A stretch of 64,000 bases of DNA. Origin: Halobacterium noricense. Its GTDB lineage: Archaea > Halobacteriota > Halobacteria > Halobacteriales > Halobacteriaceae. Every line of letters starts with the position of its first letter. The first letter of the stretch is position 1. Below the pieces are notes generated by a model. The model had not been told where the DNA came from, did no database searches, and worked only from the letters and a program-made list of their open reading frames with translations. Below, piece after piece: positions 35,218 to 44,250 of this stretch. Made by a program: the position numbers and the translations under genes. The stretch is taken from the NCBI RefSeq assembly GCF_021233435.1, contig NZ_CP089468.1:496001-560000 (forward strand), read 5' to 3'.

Positions 35218-35625
35218 ATGGCTTTCGACCCGATGGACTCCGCGATGGAGCAGGAAGCGGTCGACGAAATCGTCGCCGAGGCGATCGAGAACAACGACGT
35301 CGTGCTGTTCATGAAGGGGGACGCGCGGATGCCCCAGTGTGGGTTCTCGAAGCGCGCGGTCAACCTGATTTCGCAGTACCGACCGGACGTGCACACGGTG
35401 GACGCGCTCCAGAGCCTCGACGAGTTCCGCGTCGCGCTCGAAGAGCGCAGCGGCTGGGAGACCATCCCGCAGACGTTCGTCGACGGGGAGTTCGTGGGCG
35501 GCAGCGACATTCTCGGCGAACTCGAAGAGCGCGGCGAGCTCGCGGACGAGCTGAACGCCGACGACGATGTCGACGAGGACGCCGCGGCGACGAGCGCCGA
35601 CGACGGCGTCGAATCCCCGTTCTGA
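35218..35625 (+). CDS. grxD: monothiol glutaredoxin (Grx4/CGFS type)
   Basis: A 135-residue protein. The active site MPQCGFSKRA has the CGFS motif at 41-44. WETIPQTFVDGEFVGGSDIL carries the TVP-type cis-Pro and GG glutathione-binding region. The last 30 residues are an acidic haloarchaeal tail. CGFS glutaredoxins carry 2Fe-2S clusters and act in iron-sulfur delivery. Haloarchaea generally use gamma-glutamylcysteine rather than glutathione, so the thiol partner is uncertain. The start at ATG 35218 is chosen over long in-frame extensions into the repeat region. Confidence 0.9.
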   Translation: MAFDPMDSAMEQEAVDEIVAEAIENNDVVLFMKGDARMPQCGFSKRAVNLISQYRPDVHTVDALQSLDEFRVALEERSGWETIPQTFVDGEFVGGSDILGELEERGELADELNADDDVDEDAAATSADDGVESPF

Positions 35626-35674
35626 GACGCATCTAGGTATTTTCTTCGACGCCCGCCGGCAGCGACGGCGACCG

Positions 35675-36364
35675 CTATTCGACGGGGACGCCGCGCGTCG
35701 CGGTGGCTTTGAAGGAGACGACGACGTCGCGGCCGGCCGCCAGCGAGAGGCGCTGGCGGCTGTCCTCGGTGACGAGCGCGAGCACCGGGTCGTCGGCGCC
35801 GACGTCGACGGCGACGCGCGCGACGCGCTCGCCAGTTTCGACGCTCGTGACCGTGCCGGAGAAGCGGTTCCGGGCGCTCGTGTGTTCGGGCGTCGGCGTG
35901 TCCACAGGATCGGTCAGCGTCACGGCGTCCGCGCGCAGCGTGAGGTGGACGTTGTTGTCGGCCTCCGGAACGAGCGCGCGCACGCGGCCCGCGGCCGTCT
36001 CGACCGTCGCGAGTTCGCCGTCGCGCTCGACGACTGTCCCCGAGAGCACCGTCTTCGCGACGTCCGTGATGCCCTCGAAACTCGTCTGCACGCGCTCGAA
36101 CGTCGCGAGCAGTTCCGTGGCGGTGTCCGTGAGTTCGCTGCCGCCGCCACCGGAGCCGCCGCGCTGGCGCTCGACGAGCGAGCCGAACGCGTCTTCGAGT
36201 TCGACGACGCGGCGCTGGGCGTGCGCGTACGAGCGCCCCAGCGACGCCGCCGCGCTACTCAGCGAGCCCTCGTCGTCGATGGCGCGCAACAGCGCGACGT
36301 CCCGCGTGTCGAGGGTCACCCCGTCGCTGCCGACGTACGCGTCGAACTCGGGGTGGGTGTCCAT
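35675..36364 (-). CDS. ModE-like regulator (LysR-type HTH plus TOBE domain)
   Basis: A 229-residue protein. The N-terminal winged HTH (about 18-80; VALLRAIDDEGSLSSAAASLGRSYAHAQRRV) is like that of ModE. A Gly linker follows, then a TOBE-type domain with duplicated halves (about 110-229; TVLSGTVVERDGELATVE, then NRFSGTVTSVETGERVARV). TOBE domains bind molybdate or tungstate, so a molybdate-responsive role is likely. No molybdate transporter is linked. ATG 36364 starts MDTHPEFDAYV; a 9-residue upstream extension is rejected. It lies downstream of the pst-phoU operon on the same strand, after a 42-nt gap. Confidence 0.8.
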   Translation of the reverse strand: MDTHPEFDAYVGSDGVTLDTRDVALLRAIDDEGSLSSAAASLGRSYAHAQRRVVELEDAFGSLVERQRGGSGGGGSELTDTATELLATFERVQTSFEGITDVAKTVLSGTVVERDGELATVETAAGRVRALVPEADNNVHLTLRADAVTLTDPVDTPTPEHTSARNRFSGTVTSVETGERVARVAVDVGADDPVLALVTEDSRQRLSLAAGRDVVVSFKATATRGVPVE

Positions 36365-36406
36365 GCGTCGCTGTAGCCCGAGCACGCGCAAAAGGATTGG
36401 GTCGCG

Positions 36407-37087
36407 TTAGTAGATGAGTTCGTCGTCCTTCTCGACCATGTAGACGGTGCGCGCGGCGACGTTGACCGCGTGGTCGCCGACGCGCTCCAGGTCCCGCACC
36501 GTCAGCAGCATCCGGGAGACGTCGTTCATCAGCGCCTCGATGTCTTCCTCGCTGGACTCGGTGTCGACTTCGGTCTCGATGAGGTCCCGCATCACCGTCT
36601 CGGAGGCCTGCCGACAGCGTTCGTCGAGGTCGTCGTCGCGCTCCGCGATTTCGTAGCAGGCGTCGACGTCCTCCTCGGCGTAGGCGTCCATCGCGTCCTC
36701 GACCATCTCGATGGTGGTGGTGCCGATGGCCTGGATGTCGACCTCGGGGAACATGTCGCGGTCCGCGTCGAGGGTGTACTCCGCGAGGTTCGTCGCGAGG
36801 TCGCCGATGCGTTCGAGGTCGGTCGTAATCTTGAACGACGACGCGATGAGCCGGAGGTCGCCGGCGACGGGCTGCTGGAGCGCGAGCAGGTCGATGCACT
36901 CCTCTTCGAGGTCGAGGTAGAGTTGGTTGACCTCGTCGTCGCCCTCGATGACCTCCCAGGCAGCCTCCTCGTCTTTCTGTTCCATGGCTTCCAGCGCCAG
37001 CCGCAGGCGGTCGACGACCACTTCGCTCATGTAGAGGACGTCGCTGCGGAGCGCGTCGAGTTTCTCTTGGTAGCTCTCTCGTGGCAT
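36407..37087 (-). CDS. phoU: phosphate signalling protein PhoU
   Basis: A 226-residue all-helical protein with two PhoU repeats: DLRLIASSFKITTDLERIGDLATNLAEY in the first and LLTVRDLERVGDHAVNVAART in the second, both with the E/DxxxD metal-binding pattern. It is the last gene of the pst operon, starting 5 nt after pstB. It modulates the Pst transporter in response to phosphate. The start ATG 37087 gives MPRESYQEKLDALRSDV, the family N terminus. Confidence 0.94.
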   Translation of the reverse strand: MPRESYQEKLDALRSDVLYMSEVVVDRLRLALEAMEQKDEEAAWEVIEGDDEVNQLYLDLEEECIDLLALQQPVAGDLRLIASSFKITTDLERIGDLATNLAEYTLDADRDMFPEVDIQAIGTTTIEMVEDAMDAYAEEDVDACYEIAERDDDLDERCRQASETVMRDLIETEVDTESSEEDIEALMNDVSRMLLTVRDLERVGDHAVNVAARTVYMVEKDDELIY

Positions 37088-37092
37088 GGTTG

Positions 37093-37974
37093 TTACCCGA
37101 ACTTGCCCGTAATGTAATCTTCGACCCGGTCGTGCTCGGGGTTCTCGAAGATCTGGTCGGTGTCACCGAACTCGACGAGCTCCCCGCCCGTAAGGAACAC
37201 GGCCGTCTTGTCGGAGATGCGGGCGGCCTGCTGCATGTTGTGCGTGACGATGACGACGGTGTAGTCCTCGGCGAGCTCCTCGATGAGGTCCTCGACCTGG
37301 CTGGTCGCGACCGGGTCGAGCGCCGAGGCCGGCTCGTCCATCAGCAGGACCTCGGGGTCGGGCGCGATGGCGCGCGCGATGCAGAGGCGCTGTTGCTGGC
37401 CGCCGGAGAGTGCTGTCCCGGAGCTGTCGAGCTGGTGGCTGACCTCGTCCCACAGCGCCGCGCGCTTGAGGGACTGCTCGACGATTTCGTCGTGGTCGCC
37501 CTCGACGTCCTGGATTTCGAGGCCGTAGGCGACGTTGTCGTAGATGCTCTTCGGGAACGGGTTGGGTTCCTGGAACACCATGCCGACGCGGCGGCGCAGC
37601 GCCACCGGGTCGACGTCGGGGTCGTAGACGTTCTTCCCGCGCAGCGTCAGCTCGCCGTCGACGCGGCAGGCCTCGATGCGGTCGTTCATCCGGTTGATGC
37701 AGCGCAGGAACGTCGACTTCCCGCAGCCCGACGGCCCGATGATGGCGGTGACGCGGTTCTCCGGGATGTCGATGTCGATGCTGTCGAGGGCCTGTTCCTC
37801 GCCGTAGAACACGTCGAGGTCCCGCGAACGGATGATGGGGTCGGGGGTGGTCGTCGTCTCGCTGCTGGACGTCGCGCTCGCGACGTCGGTCTCGATGACC
37901 ATGTCGTCGGCCGTCGGGTCGGCGGTCTCTCCGTCGCCCGCGTCGGCGCTGAACTCTGATGTGTTGTCGCTCAT
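37093..37974 (-). CDS. pstB: phosphate ABC transporter ATP-binding protein
   Basis: A 293-residue ABC ATPase. Walker A is GPSGCGKST at 80-88. The PstB-specific loop [20 protein letters not shown], the [14 protein letters not shown] signature, Walker [13 protein letters not shown] and the His switch VIVTHNMQQ follow. The first 45 residues are an acidic, Ser/Thr-rich extension typical of haloarchaeal homologues. It drives phosphate import with PstC and PstA and lies between them and phoU with 5-7 nt gaps. Confidence 0.96.
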   Translation of the reverse strand: MSDNTSEFSADAGDGETADPTADDMVIETDVASATSSSETTTTPDPIIRSRDLDVFYGEEQALDSIDIDIPENRVTAIIGPSGCGKSTFLRCINRMNDRIEACRVDGELTLRGKNVYDPDVDPVALRRRVGMVFQEPNPFPKSIYDNVAYGLEIQDVEGDHDEIVEQSLKRAALWDEVSHQLDSSGTALSGGQQQRLCIARAIAPDPEVLLMDEPASALDPVATSQVEDLIEELAEDYTVVIVTHNMQQAARISDKTAVFLTGGELVEFGDTDQIFENPEHDRVEDYITGKFG

Positions 37975-37980
37975 AGTGAA

Positions 37981-39627
37981 TCACTCCGTGGACTGGTACT
38001 TGTTCCGCAGGACGATGGCGATGGAGTTCATCGCCAGCAGGATGGCGACGAGCACCACGACGCCAGCCGGGACGGCCTTCTGGTAGAAGTCGTCGCCGGC
38101 GTAGAGACTCGACCACGCGTACACTTGTAGCGGCATCGCGCTGGCGGCCTCCGAGAGGCCGGCCGGCAGCGAGTATTTGACGTTCGGCGCGCCGATCATG
38201 ATGAGCGGCGCGGTCTCGCCGATGGCGCGGCCGAGCGCGAGAATCGTCCCGGTGAGGATGCCGGAGAACGACCGCGGCAGCACGACGTTCTTGACGGTCT
38301 GCCACTTCGTCGCGCCCATCCCGTACGACGCCGCGCGCGTCTCCTCGGGGACCGCGCGGATGGCCTCCCGCGCGGAGATGATGACGATGGGGAGGATGAG
38401 CAGGCCGAGGGTTGCGCCGCCGAGCAGCACCGTGCCCGGGGGCTGGTCGAGGTACGTGACGAACAACCCGAGGCCGAGCAGCCCGTAGACGACCGACGGT
38501 ACGCCCGCGAGGTTCGAGATGTTCACGTCGATGATTCGCGTGAACCGGTTGTTCGGGGCGTACTCCTCGAGGTAGACGGCGGCGCCGATGCCAACGGGGA
38601 ACGCGAGCACGGCCACGGTCAACATCAGCAGAATCGAGCCGCCGATAGCGGGGTAGAAGCCGGCTTCCGCGGCGGTGCTGCTGTGCGAGTTCGTGAGGAA
38701 CGTCCAGTCGACCCACGACTGCGGGCCGGCGAACCCGGCGACGTCTGCGGCTACGGCCCCGACGAGCGACCCGACGACGACGGTCGCCGGGACGAGCAGG
38801 CCGACGCGTTCGGTCGGGCGGTTCACGGCGGTGCCGGCCGCGTAGACGAGCGGCGGCGCGAGGCCGACGGCTGCGACGACGACGCCGGGAACGGGGTCGA
38901 CGCCCGCGAACGGGGCGAGCGCGCCGCCGGCGAGCACGACCGCGAGGACGCCAGCACCGACCAGCACGTGGGTGCGTCGGTCACGGTCGGCGGCGACGTA
39001 TCGGCTCCCGACGTACGCCACGGGCGGCCCGAACGTCCCGGCCATCATCAGCCACGGTGGCGGCGCGAACGGTAAGCCGGCGACGAAGCCGAACAGGCTC
39101 GGGACGACTGTCGAGACGCCGGCGAGCGAGCCCAGCGGGCCGGGTACGCCGAACAGCGAGAGGTAGAACGCGGCGACGGTGACGACGAACTGCGTGACGA
39201 ACGAGATGCGGTGGTCGTAGCTGACGACCGCCATCGTGACCGCGGTGGGGACGGCGAGCGCGACCAGGAACGCCAGCCACGTCAGCGGCTCGACGATGTC
39301 CACGAAAATCATCGCCGCGCCGCCGCTGAACATCAGCGCGACGACGACGAAGCCGATGGTGAACACGCCCGTGCGGAGCGCTTCGATGCCACATCGGTTG
39401 GCGTACACGCCTACCGCCAGCGTCGGTAGCACGAGCGTGAGGAAGAACGTCAGGTGCCAGCCGGGGTCGGCAGTCAGCGGCTGGATGGCGTCGTTGGCGA
39501 CGTAGACCAGCAGTATCGTGACGAAGACGAGGCCGAACAGCGTCGCCGCCAACAGCAGGTAGCGGAACAGCGTGCCCGCCGTCCGGCTGACGCGCCCGAA
39601 TCCCTCGATTTCGTTGTTCGTGGCCAT
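37981..39627 (-). CDS. pstA: phosphate ABC transporter permease PstA, long N-terminal membrane extension
   Basis: A 548-residue permease. The C-terminal about 300 residues form the canonical PstA membrane domain (IGGSILLMLTVAVLAFPVGIGAAVYLEEYAP, the EAIRAVPEETRAASYGMGATKW coupling helix, and RAIGETAPLIMIG). The first about 240 residues add roughly six further hydrophobic segments not found in bacterial PstA (about 290 residues), an extension shared by haloarchaeal homologues. The stop lies 1 nt upstream of the neighbouring start arrangement (pstC stop 39629 to pstA start 39627), so translation is probably coupled. Confidence 0.94.
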   Translation of the reverse strand: MATNNEIEGFGRVSRTAGTLFRYLLLAATLFGLVFVTILLVYVANDAIQPLTADPGWHLTFFLTLVLPTLAVGVYANRCGIEALRTGVFTIGFVVVALMFSGGAAMIFVDIVEPLTWLAFLVALAVPTAVTMAVVSYDHRISFVTQFVVTVAAFYLSLFGVPGPLGSLAGVSTVVPSLFGFVAGLPFAPPPWLMMAGTFGPPVAYVGSRYVAADRDRRTHVLVGAGVLAVVLAGGALAPFAGVDPVPGVVVAAVGLAPPLVYAAGTAVNRPTERVGLLVPATVVVGSLVGAVAADVAGFAGPQSWVDWTFLTNSHSSTAAEAGFYPAIGGSILLMLTVAVLAFPVGIGAAVYLEEYAPNNRFTRIIDVNISNLAGVPSVVYGLLGLGLFVTYLDQPPGTVLLGGATLGLLILPIVIISAREAIRAVPEETRAASYGMGATKWQTVKNVVLPRSFSGILTGTILALGRAIGETAPLIMIGAPNVKYSLPAGLSEAASAMPLQVYAWSSLYAGDDFYQKAVPAGVVVLVAILLAMNSIAIVLRNKYQSTE

Positions 39628-39628
39628 C

Positions 39629-40588
39629 TCAGTACTCCTCCCGGTAGCGCTGTGCGACGTAGTCGCTGATGACGTTCATGGCGAGCGTGATGACGAAGAG
39701 GGTGATGCCGATGGCGAACACGCTCCGGTACGCGATGCCGCCGCCGGTCACGTCCCCGCCGATGAGTTTGATCATCGCGGCGGTCATCGGAAGCGCGCGC
39801 TCGGTGTACGTGGCGGGGTTGAAGGGGTTGAGGAACTGCGCGGTCGAGCCGGCCGCGATGGTGACCGCCATCGTCTCGCCGATGGCCCGCGAGAGCGCGA
39901 GGATGAACGACGAAAAGATGCCCGAGAGCGCCGACGGGACGACGATGTCCGTCGAGACCTCGAACTTCGTCGCGCCCATCCCGTAGCCGGCCTGCCGGAG
40001 TTCTTCGGGGACGGCGGACATCGCGTCCTCGCTGATGGACGCGACCATCGGAATTATCATGATGCCGACGACGATACACGCGGACAGCATGTTGAACGTC
40101 CCCAGCCCGGGGACGAACGGCTGGAGCATCGGCGTGATGTAGATGATGGCGAAGAAGCCGTAGACGACCGTGGGGATGCCCGCCAGAATCTCCAGCCCGG
40201 GCTTGAGTATTGACCGCACGCGCGGGCTGGCGTACTCGCTGAGGTAGATTGCGGTGCCGACGCCGAGCGGCAACGCGATGACCGAGGAGCCGATCATCAC
40301 CATCAGCGTCGCCGTCACGAGCGCGAGCACGCCGAACTGTCCGCTGGTTGGTTGCCACACGGTGCCGGTGAGGAACTCGACGAGGGTCGCAGTCTCGCCC
40401 TCGACGCCGACCAACTGCGCGGAGAACGTGAAGAACTTCGCGGCCTCCGTCGTCAGGAGGACGATGAGACCGATGGTCGTGGCTATCGAGAGCGCGGCAC
40501 ACACGAAGAAGAACGTCCGCGAGAGCAACTCCGGTGGCGCGTTCTGGGTCCGACGAGTGAGGTCGTCCGCCAGGCTGTCGCCGCTCAT
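39629..40588 (-). CDS. pstC: phosphate ABC transporter permease PstC
   Basis: A 319-residue membrane protein with six main helices. The PstC signatures are LPLGVGTAIYLSEYASPRVR, then the coupling helix EDAMSAVPEELRQAGYGMGATKFEV and ALSRAIGETMAVTIAAGS. It starts at ATG 40588, 55 nt after pstS, and is the first permease of the operon. It partners PstA to form the phosphate channel. Confidence 0.95.
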   Translation of the reverse strand: MSGDSLADDLTRRTQNAPPELLSRTFFFVCAALSIATTIGLIVLLTTEAAKFFTFSAQLVGVEGETATLVEFLTGTVWQPTSGQFGVLALVTATLMVMIGSSVIALPLGVGTAIYLSEYASPRVRSILKPGLEILAGIPTVVYGFFAIIYITPMLQPFVPGLGTFNMLSACIVVGIMIIPMVASISEDAMSAVPEELRQAGYGMGATKFEVSTDIVVPSALSGIFSSFILALSRAIGETMAVTIAAGSTAQFLNPFNPATYTERALPMTAAMIKLIGGDVTGGGIAYRSVFAIGITLFVITLAMNVISDYVAQRYREEY

Positions 40589-40643
40589 TAATTTGTTCCG
40601 GTCATGCTGAACCTATAAGCTCTTTGTTCGGCCGTGTGGGCGG

Positions 40644-41657
40644 TTAACTCTGCGCTTCCTCGATGGCCGTTTCGAGGACGTCGAGCTGTTCCTGTTTGGC
40701 TTCCTCGCTGAGGGGAACGTAGCCGACGTCGTTGGCGACGATTTCCTCGCTGGTGGAGTACTCCAGCCAGAAGCGCGCGAACTCCGCGACGTGTTCCTCG
40801 GCCAGCGAGGACTTCGCGGGGTACGTGAACAGCGGCCGCGACAGCGGCTGGTACTCGCCGGAGCGAGCGGTTTCGAGGCTCGGCTTGACCGGCTCGCCGT
40901 CGCCGTTGTCGATGGCGAGGGCTTTCACCCGGTCCTTGTTGGTGGAGTAGTACGCGTACCCCATGTAGCCCATCGCGTACTTGGAGCCTTCGACGCCCTG
41001 GATGATGGTCCGGTCCTGTTCGGTGCCGGAGTAGTCTTGACGGTGGCTGCGTTCCTGGTCGCCGCTGTGGAGGACGGACTCGATGAAGTAGTCGTAGGTG
41101 CCGGAGGCGTCCGACGGCCCGTACAGTTCGAGGGGTTCGTCCGGCCAGTCGGCGTTGACGTCGCTCCACAGCTCGGGCTGCTCCTCGGCGGACCAGATGG
41201 TCGCCAGCTCCTCGACGGTGATGCTGTCGATGTCGAGGTCGTTGTTGACGATGACGGTGAGCGCGTCCGTCGCGACAGTCAGCTCGACGGGTTCGACGTT
41301 GTTGTCGGCGCACTGCTGTTGTTCCTGCTCCCGGATCTGGCGGGAGGCGTTGTTGAAGTCGGTGTTGCCCGGACAGAAGTGGTTCGCGAAGCCGCCACCG
41401 GAGCCCGTCGACTGGAGGTTGAAGTCGACCTGGGAGTGGGGTTCGCCGATGTCGTCGCCGAGGAACGCCTCGGACATCGCTGTCGCGAGCGGGAAGACCG
41501 TCGAACTCCCCGCGATGTCGATGGTGCCCGAGAGCCCGTCATCCGACCCGTTGCTATCGCCGGTGCTCTGACAGCCGGCGAGCGCTGCGGCCCCGACGGC
41601 ACCGACACCGGTCAAGAACTGGCGACGCGTACGAACAGCCGACTCGTTGCGAGTCAT
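40644..41657 (-). CDS. pstS: phosphate-binding lipoprotein PstS
   Basis: A 337-residue extracellular binding protein. Twin-arginine VRTRRQFLTG is followed by a hydrophobic segment and a lipobox with Cys29 (ALAGC), so it is exported by Tat and membrane-anchored. The phosphate site includes IDIAGSSTVFPL and STGSGGGFANHF, plus YGPSDASGTYDYF. ATG 41657 is chosen over a TTG directly upstream. The minus-strand TATA AGTATTTATC (41681-41690), 28 nt upstream, predicts a leaderless pst mRNA. Confidence 0.95.
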   Translation of the reverse strand: MTRNESAVRTRRQFLTGVGAVGAAALAGCQSTGDSNGSDDGLSGTIDIAGSSTVFPLATAMSEAFLGDDIGEPHSQVDFNLQSTGSGGGFANHFCPGNTDFNNASRQIREQEQQQCADNNVEPVELTVATDALTVIVNNDLDIDSITVEELATIWSAEEQPELWSDVNADWPDEPLELYGPSDASGTYDYFIESVLHSGDQERSHRQDYSGTEQDRTIIQGVEGSKYAMGYMGYAYYSTNKDRVKALAIDNGDGEPVKPSLETARSGEYQPLSRPLFTYPAKSSLAEEHVAEFARFWLEYSTSEEIVANDVGYVPLSEEAKQEQLDVLETAIEEAQS

Positions 41658-41882
41658 CAACTGTTGGTGAGGGAGATGTAGATAAATACTCTACTATGTT
41701 ATCTATATAGGTGTACCTATGCAGACGTTACCACGGGTACTTCGCGGCGCGTTCGGCAATCGGAAAACCGCCTAGGAATGGATATAACCCGGCATAACGC
41801 CACTTCTGGACCACTCCTGTTGACGTGTATGAGATATATATGGTTGGAAGGATTTATATTGGTACACTCTCAACGGCGAAGT
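41658..41882. promoter_or_regulatory. divergent pst / AbrB-PhoU promoter region
   Basis: A 225-nt spacer, A/T-rich by the standards of this window. The minus-strand pst TATA is at 41681-41690. For the plus-strand regulator the TATA is GATTTATATT (41851-41860), 28 nt before its ATG, with a second candidate GAGATATATATGG (41831-41843). Both mRNAs look leaderless. A palindrome at 41707-41720 lies about 20 nt upstream of the pst TATA. Confidence 0.65.
41707..41720. promoter_or_regulatory. candidate pst operator palindrome
   Basis: Perfect inverted repeat ATAGGT-GT-ACCTAT placed directly upstream of the pst TATA box, in the region where archaeal activators bind. The nearby AbrB/PhoU regulator gene is the natural candidate to act here. 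No regulatory protein binding is shown by sequence alone. Confidence 0.45.
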
Positions 41883-42887
41883 ATGGAACGCAGGAAGGTC
41901 CAAGTCACCGGGGGCTCGACGTTCACTGTCTCGATTCCGAAAGACTGGGCGCGAGACCACGACGTCGAAGCCGGCGACGAAGTCGGCTTCCACCCCGACA
42001 GCGGGTCGCTGCTGTTGACGCCGGTGACGCCGGCCGACACCGAAGAGGGAACACTCGACATCTCCGGGATGGAGGGCGACGAGCTCATGCGCGCGGTGAT
42101 GACGATGTACGTCAGCGGCTTCGACGTGCTCGCGCTCGAAGCCGACCGCATCAGCTCCGACCAGCGACGCGTCATCCGCAACGCCACCCAGGGGCTCGTC
42201 GGCCTCGAAGTGCTCGAAGAGACCGGCAACCGCGTCGTCATCCAGGACCTGTTGGACTCCTCGGAGCTCTCGATTCACAACGCCGTCCGCCGCATGCACC
42301 TCATCTCCACCTCGATGCTCGGCGACGCCGTCGACGCGCTCGGCAACCGCGACCTCGACGTCGCCACCGACGTCATCGAGCGCGACGACGACGTCGACCG
42401 CCTCTGGTACGTCGTCTCCCGCATCTTCCGCGGCGCGCTGCGCTCCCCGAAGGTCGCCCAGGAGATCGGGCTCGGCCGGGAGACCGCCTTCGACTACCAC
42501 TCCAGCGCCCGCCAGCTCGAACGCGTCGCCGACCACGCCGCGAAAATCGCCAACGTCACCCACGAACTCGACGCCGACGTCCCCGACGACGTGGCGGGCG
42601 CGCTCGCGGACCTCGAAGCCGACGCCACCGACATCGTCGGCACCGCGATGGAGGCACTGTTTACCGACGACCCGGAGGAAGCGACCCAGCTCGCTAACGC
42701 GGCCCGCGCGGACGTCCGCGCCATCGACGAACACACCCGCGCCATCGACGACCTCCTCCACGACCTCGACCCCCACCACGCCCAGCACCTCGGGCTCGTC
42801 GTCGACTCCCTCTCGCGGAGCGCCGACTACGGCGGCAACATCGCCGAGACCGCGCTCCAGAAGTCCGCGCCCACGCCCGACCCGTGA
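41883..42887 (+). CDS. AbrB-domain/PhoU-domain phosphate regulator
   Basis: A 334-residue protein. The N-terminal SpoVT-AbrB DNA-binding domain is about 1-50 (MERRKVQVTGGSTFTVSIPK, DWARDHDVEAGDEVGF). Two PhoU-type helical repeats follow (about 105-330; YHSSARQLERVADHAAKIAN and VVDSLSRSADYGGNIAET). It combines a DNA-binding and a phosphate-signalling module and is divergent from pstSCAB-phoU, so it is a likely regulator of that operon and of itself. ATG 41883 is chosen for the AbrB start and the TATA spacing. The upstream 35 in-frame codons lie in promoter DNA. Confidence 0.9.
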   Translation: MERRKVQVTGGSTFTVSIPKDWARDHDVEAGDEVGFHPDSGSLLLTPVTPADTEEGTLDISGMEGDELMRAVMTMYVSGFDVLALEADRISSDQRRVIRNATQGLVGLEVLEETGNRVVIQDLLDSSELSIHNAVRRMHLISTSMLGDAVDALGNRDLDVATDVIERDDDVDRLWYVVSRIFRGALRSPKVAQEIGLGRETAFDYHSSARQLERVADHAAKIANVTHELDADVPDDVAGALADLEADATDIVGTAMEALFTDDPEEATQLANAARADVRAIDEHTRAIDDLLHDLDPHHAQHLGLVVDSLSRSADYGGNIAETALQKSAPTPDP

Positions 42888-42990
42888 CGCCGTACAGCCA
42901 GGACCGTGTAAGTTCTGCCGGCGTCCGTGACTACTGACACCGGCACTCGATATCCACAAACCTATACGTGACAGCGTTGATTCCGAGCGT

Positions 42991-43962
42991 ATGAGCGAGG
43001 ACTTCCCCGACTACCTCGACGTCGACTACACGGACGGTGAAGGCGAATCCCCCGAGGACTACCCCACGCTCGAAGACAAAATCGAGAAGGCAATCGAAGT
43101 CACGCGCAAGGGCCTCGAAGAGTACGACAACCCCGCCATCATGTGGACCGGCGGGAAGGACTCCACGCTCACGCTGTACTTCGTCAAGGAGGTCGCCGAG
43201 CAGTTCGATCTCGAAGTGCCGCCGACCATCTTCATCGACCACTTCCAGCACTTCGACGAACTCCACGACTTCGTCGACCACTGGGCCGACGAGTGGGACC
43301 TCGACGTCGTCTACGCCCGCAACGAGGACGTCGGCGACTACGTCGACGAGAACGACCTCGAACCCGGCGACGACATCCCCATCGACGCGCTCGACGAACA
43401 GAACCAGCACCACGTCCGCGACCTCCTCGAATACGAGGAGGACTCGTTCCCGTTCCTGCTGGACACCTACGTCGGCAACCACCTCCTGAAGACCGTCGCG
43501 CTCAACAACGCCCTCGAAGAGCACGACGTCGACGGCATCCTCTCGGGCATCCGCTGGGACGAACAGGAAGCCCGCGCCGACGAGACGTTCTTCAGCCCGC
43601 GCCACGACCCCGACGTCTACCCGCCGCACGACCGCGTCCAGCCGATTCTCCAGTTCGACGAAGCCGCCGTCTGGGACGCCTTCTGGTTCTACGTCGTCCC
43701 CGAGACCGTCGAAGACTACCCCGACGAGGGCTACGTCCCACAGGACTACGACGACCTCCCGAACGGCCTCACGCACGAGGACGTCCCCGTCTCCCCCAAG
43801 TACTTCAAGGGCTTCCGCTCGCTCGGCAGCGAAATCTCCACCGACAAATCCGCCGACGAGCCCGCCTGGCTGCAGGACCTCGAAAATACTACCGAGCGCG
43901 CAGGCCGCGCCCAGGACAAAGAAGACCTCATGGAGCGCCTGCGCGACCTCGGGTACATGTAA
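42991..43962 (+). CDS. PAPS reductase / CysD-like PP-loop protein
   Basis: A 323-residue adenine-nucleotide alpha hydrolase. The PP-loop variant MWTGGKDSTLTLYF has TGGKDS at 53-58. It is followed by the IFIDHFQHFDELHDF strand and the GIRWDEQEARADETFFSPRHD region. It resembles phosphoadenosine phosphosulfate reductase and sulfate adenylyltransferase subunit 2, but the C-terminal Cys of PAPS reductases is not present, so true reductase activity is doubtful. A TATA (CCTATACGTG, 42961-42970) about 25 nt upstream fits leaderless transcription. The sequence directly after its stop is a large dispersed repeat. Confidence 0.8.
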   Translation: MSEDFPDYLDVDYTDGEGESPEDYPTLEDKIEKAIEVTRKGLEEYDNPAIMWTGGKDSTLTLYFVKEVAEQFDLEVPPTIFIDHFQHFDELHDFVDHWADEWDLDVVYARNEDVGDYVDENDLEPGDDIPIDALDEQNQHHVRDLLEYEEDSFPFLLDTYVGNHLLKTVALNNALEEHDVDGILSGIRWDEQEARADETFFSPRHDPDVYPPHDRVQPILQFDEAAVWDAFWFYVVPETVEDYPDEGYVPQDYDDLPNGLTHEDVPVSPKYFKGFRSLGSEISTDKSADEPAWLQDLENTTERAGRAQDKEDLMERLRDLGYM

Positions 43963-43965
43963 ACG

Positions 43966-44190
43966 CACTTTTTGCTGCGCTCGGCGGCCTCCGGCCGCCT
44001 CACTGGCAAAAACTTGCGGCAAAAGCACTCCTCGCTCCCGATGGTCAGTCGTCGGCCCGCGCTCGTTCGCTGCTCACGGCTCGCTTTGCTCGCCGTTCGC
44101 CCAGAACGAGGCGCTTCGCGCCTCGCACCGCTCACTCGCGCGGTGAACCGCTCGCCTCGGGTCTTTCAGACCACTCGGCTCGCGGATGCT
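43966..44190 (+). repeat. large dispersed 3' repeat, copy A
   Basis: About 225 nt starting 3 nt after a stop codon (CACTTTTTGCTGCGCTCGG) and ending GGCTCGCGGATGCT. It is the inverted counterpart of copy B (46736-46911). Shared blocks are CACTTTTTGCTGC, a 29-nt block at 44005-44033 (one mismatch with 46835-46863), GTCAGTCGTCGGCC, GTGAACCGCTCGC, and the end. Between them are hairpins such as CGAGGCGC-TTC-GCGCCTCG (44107-44125). The T5 run after the stop could also terminate transcription. The further 60 nt to the next gene (44191-44250) show nothing else. Confidence 0.8.
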
Positions 44191-44250
44191 TGTTACGTCT
44201 CTTCTCGGTTCAGCGAAGGCGCGTCCGGTGGCGATTCCGCCACAATCAGG

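Noticed and set aside
43966-44190. Possible CRISPR-like array from repeated GC-rich palindromes
   Set aside because: Units have no constant length or spacer, and only two large copies exist, inverted. No cas genes are present.
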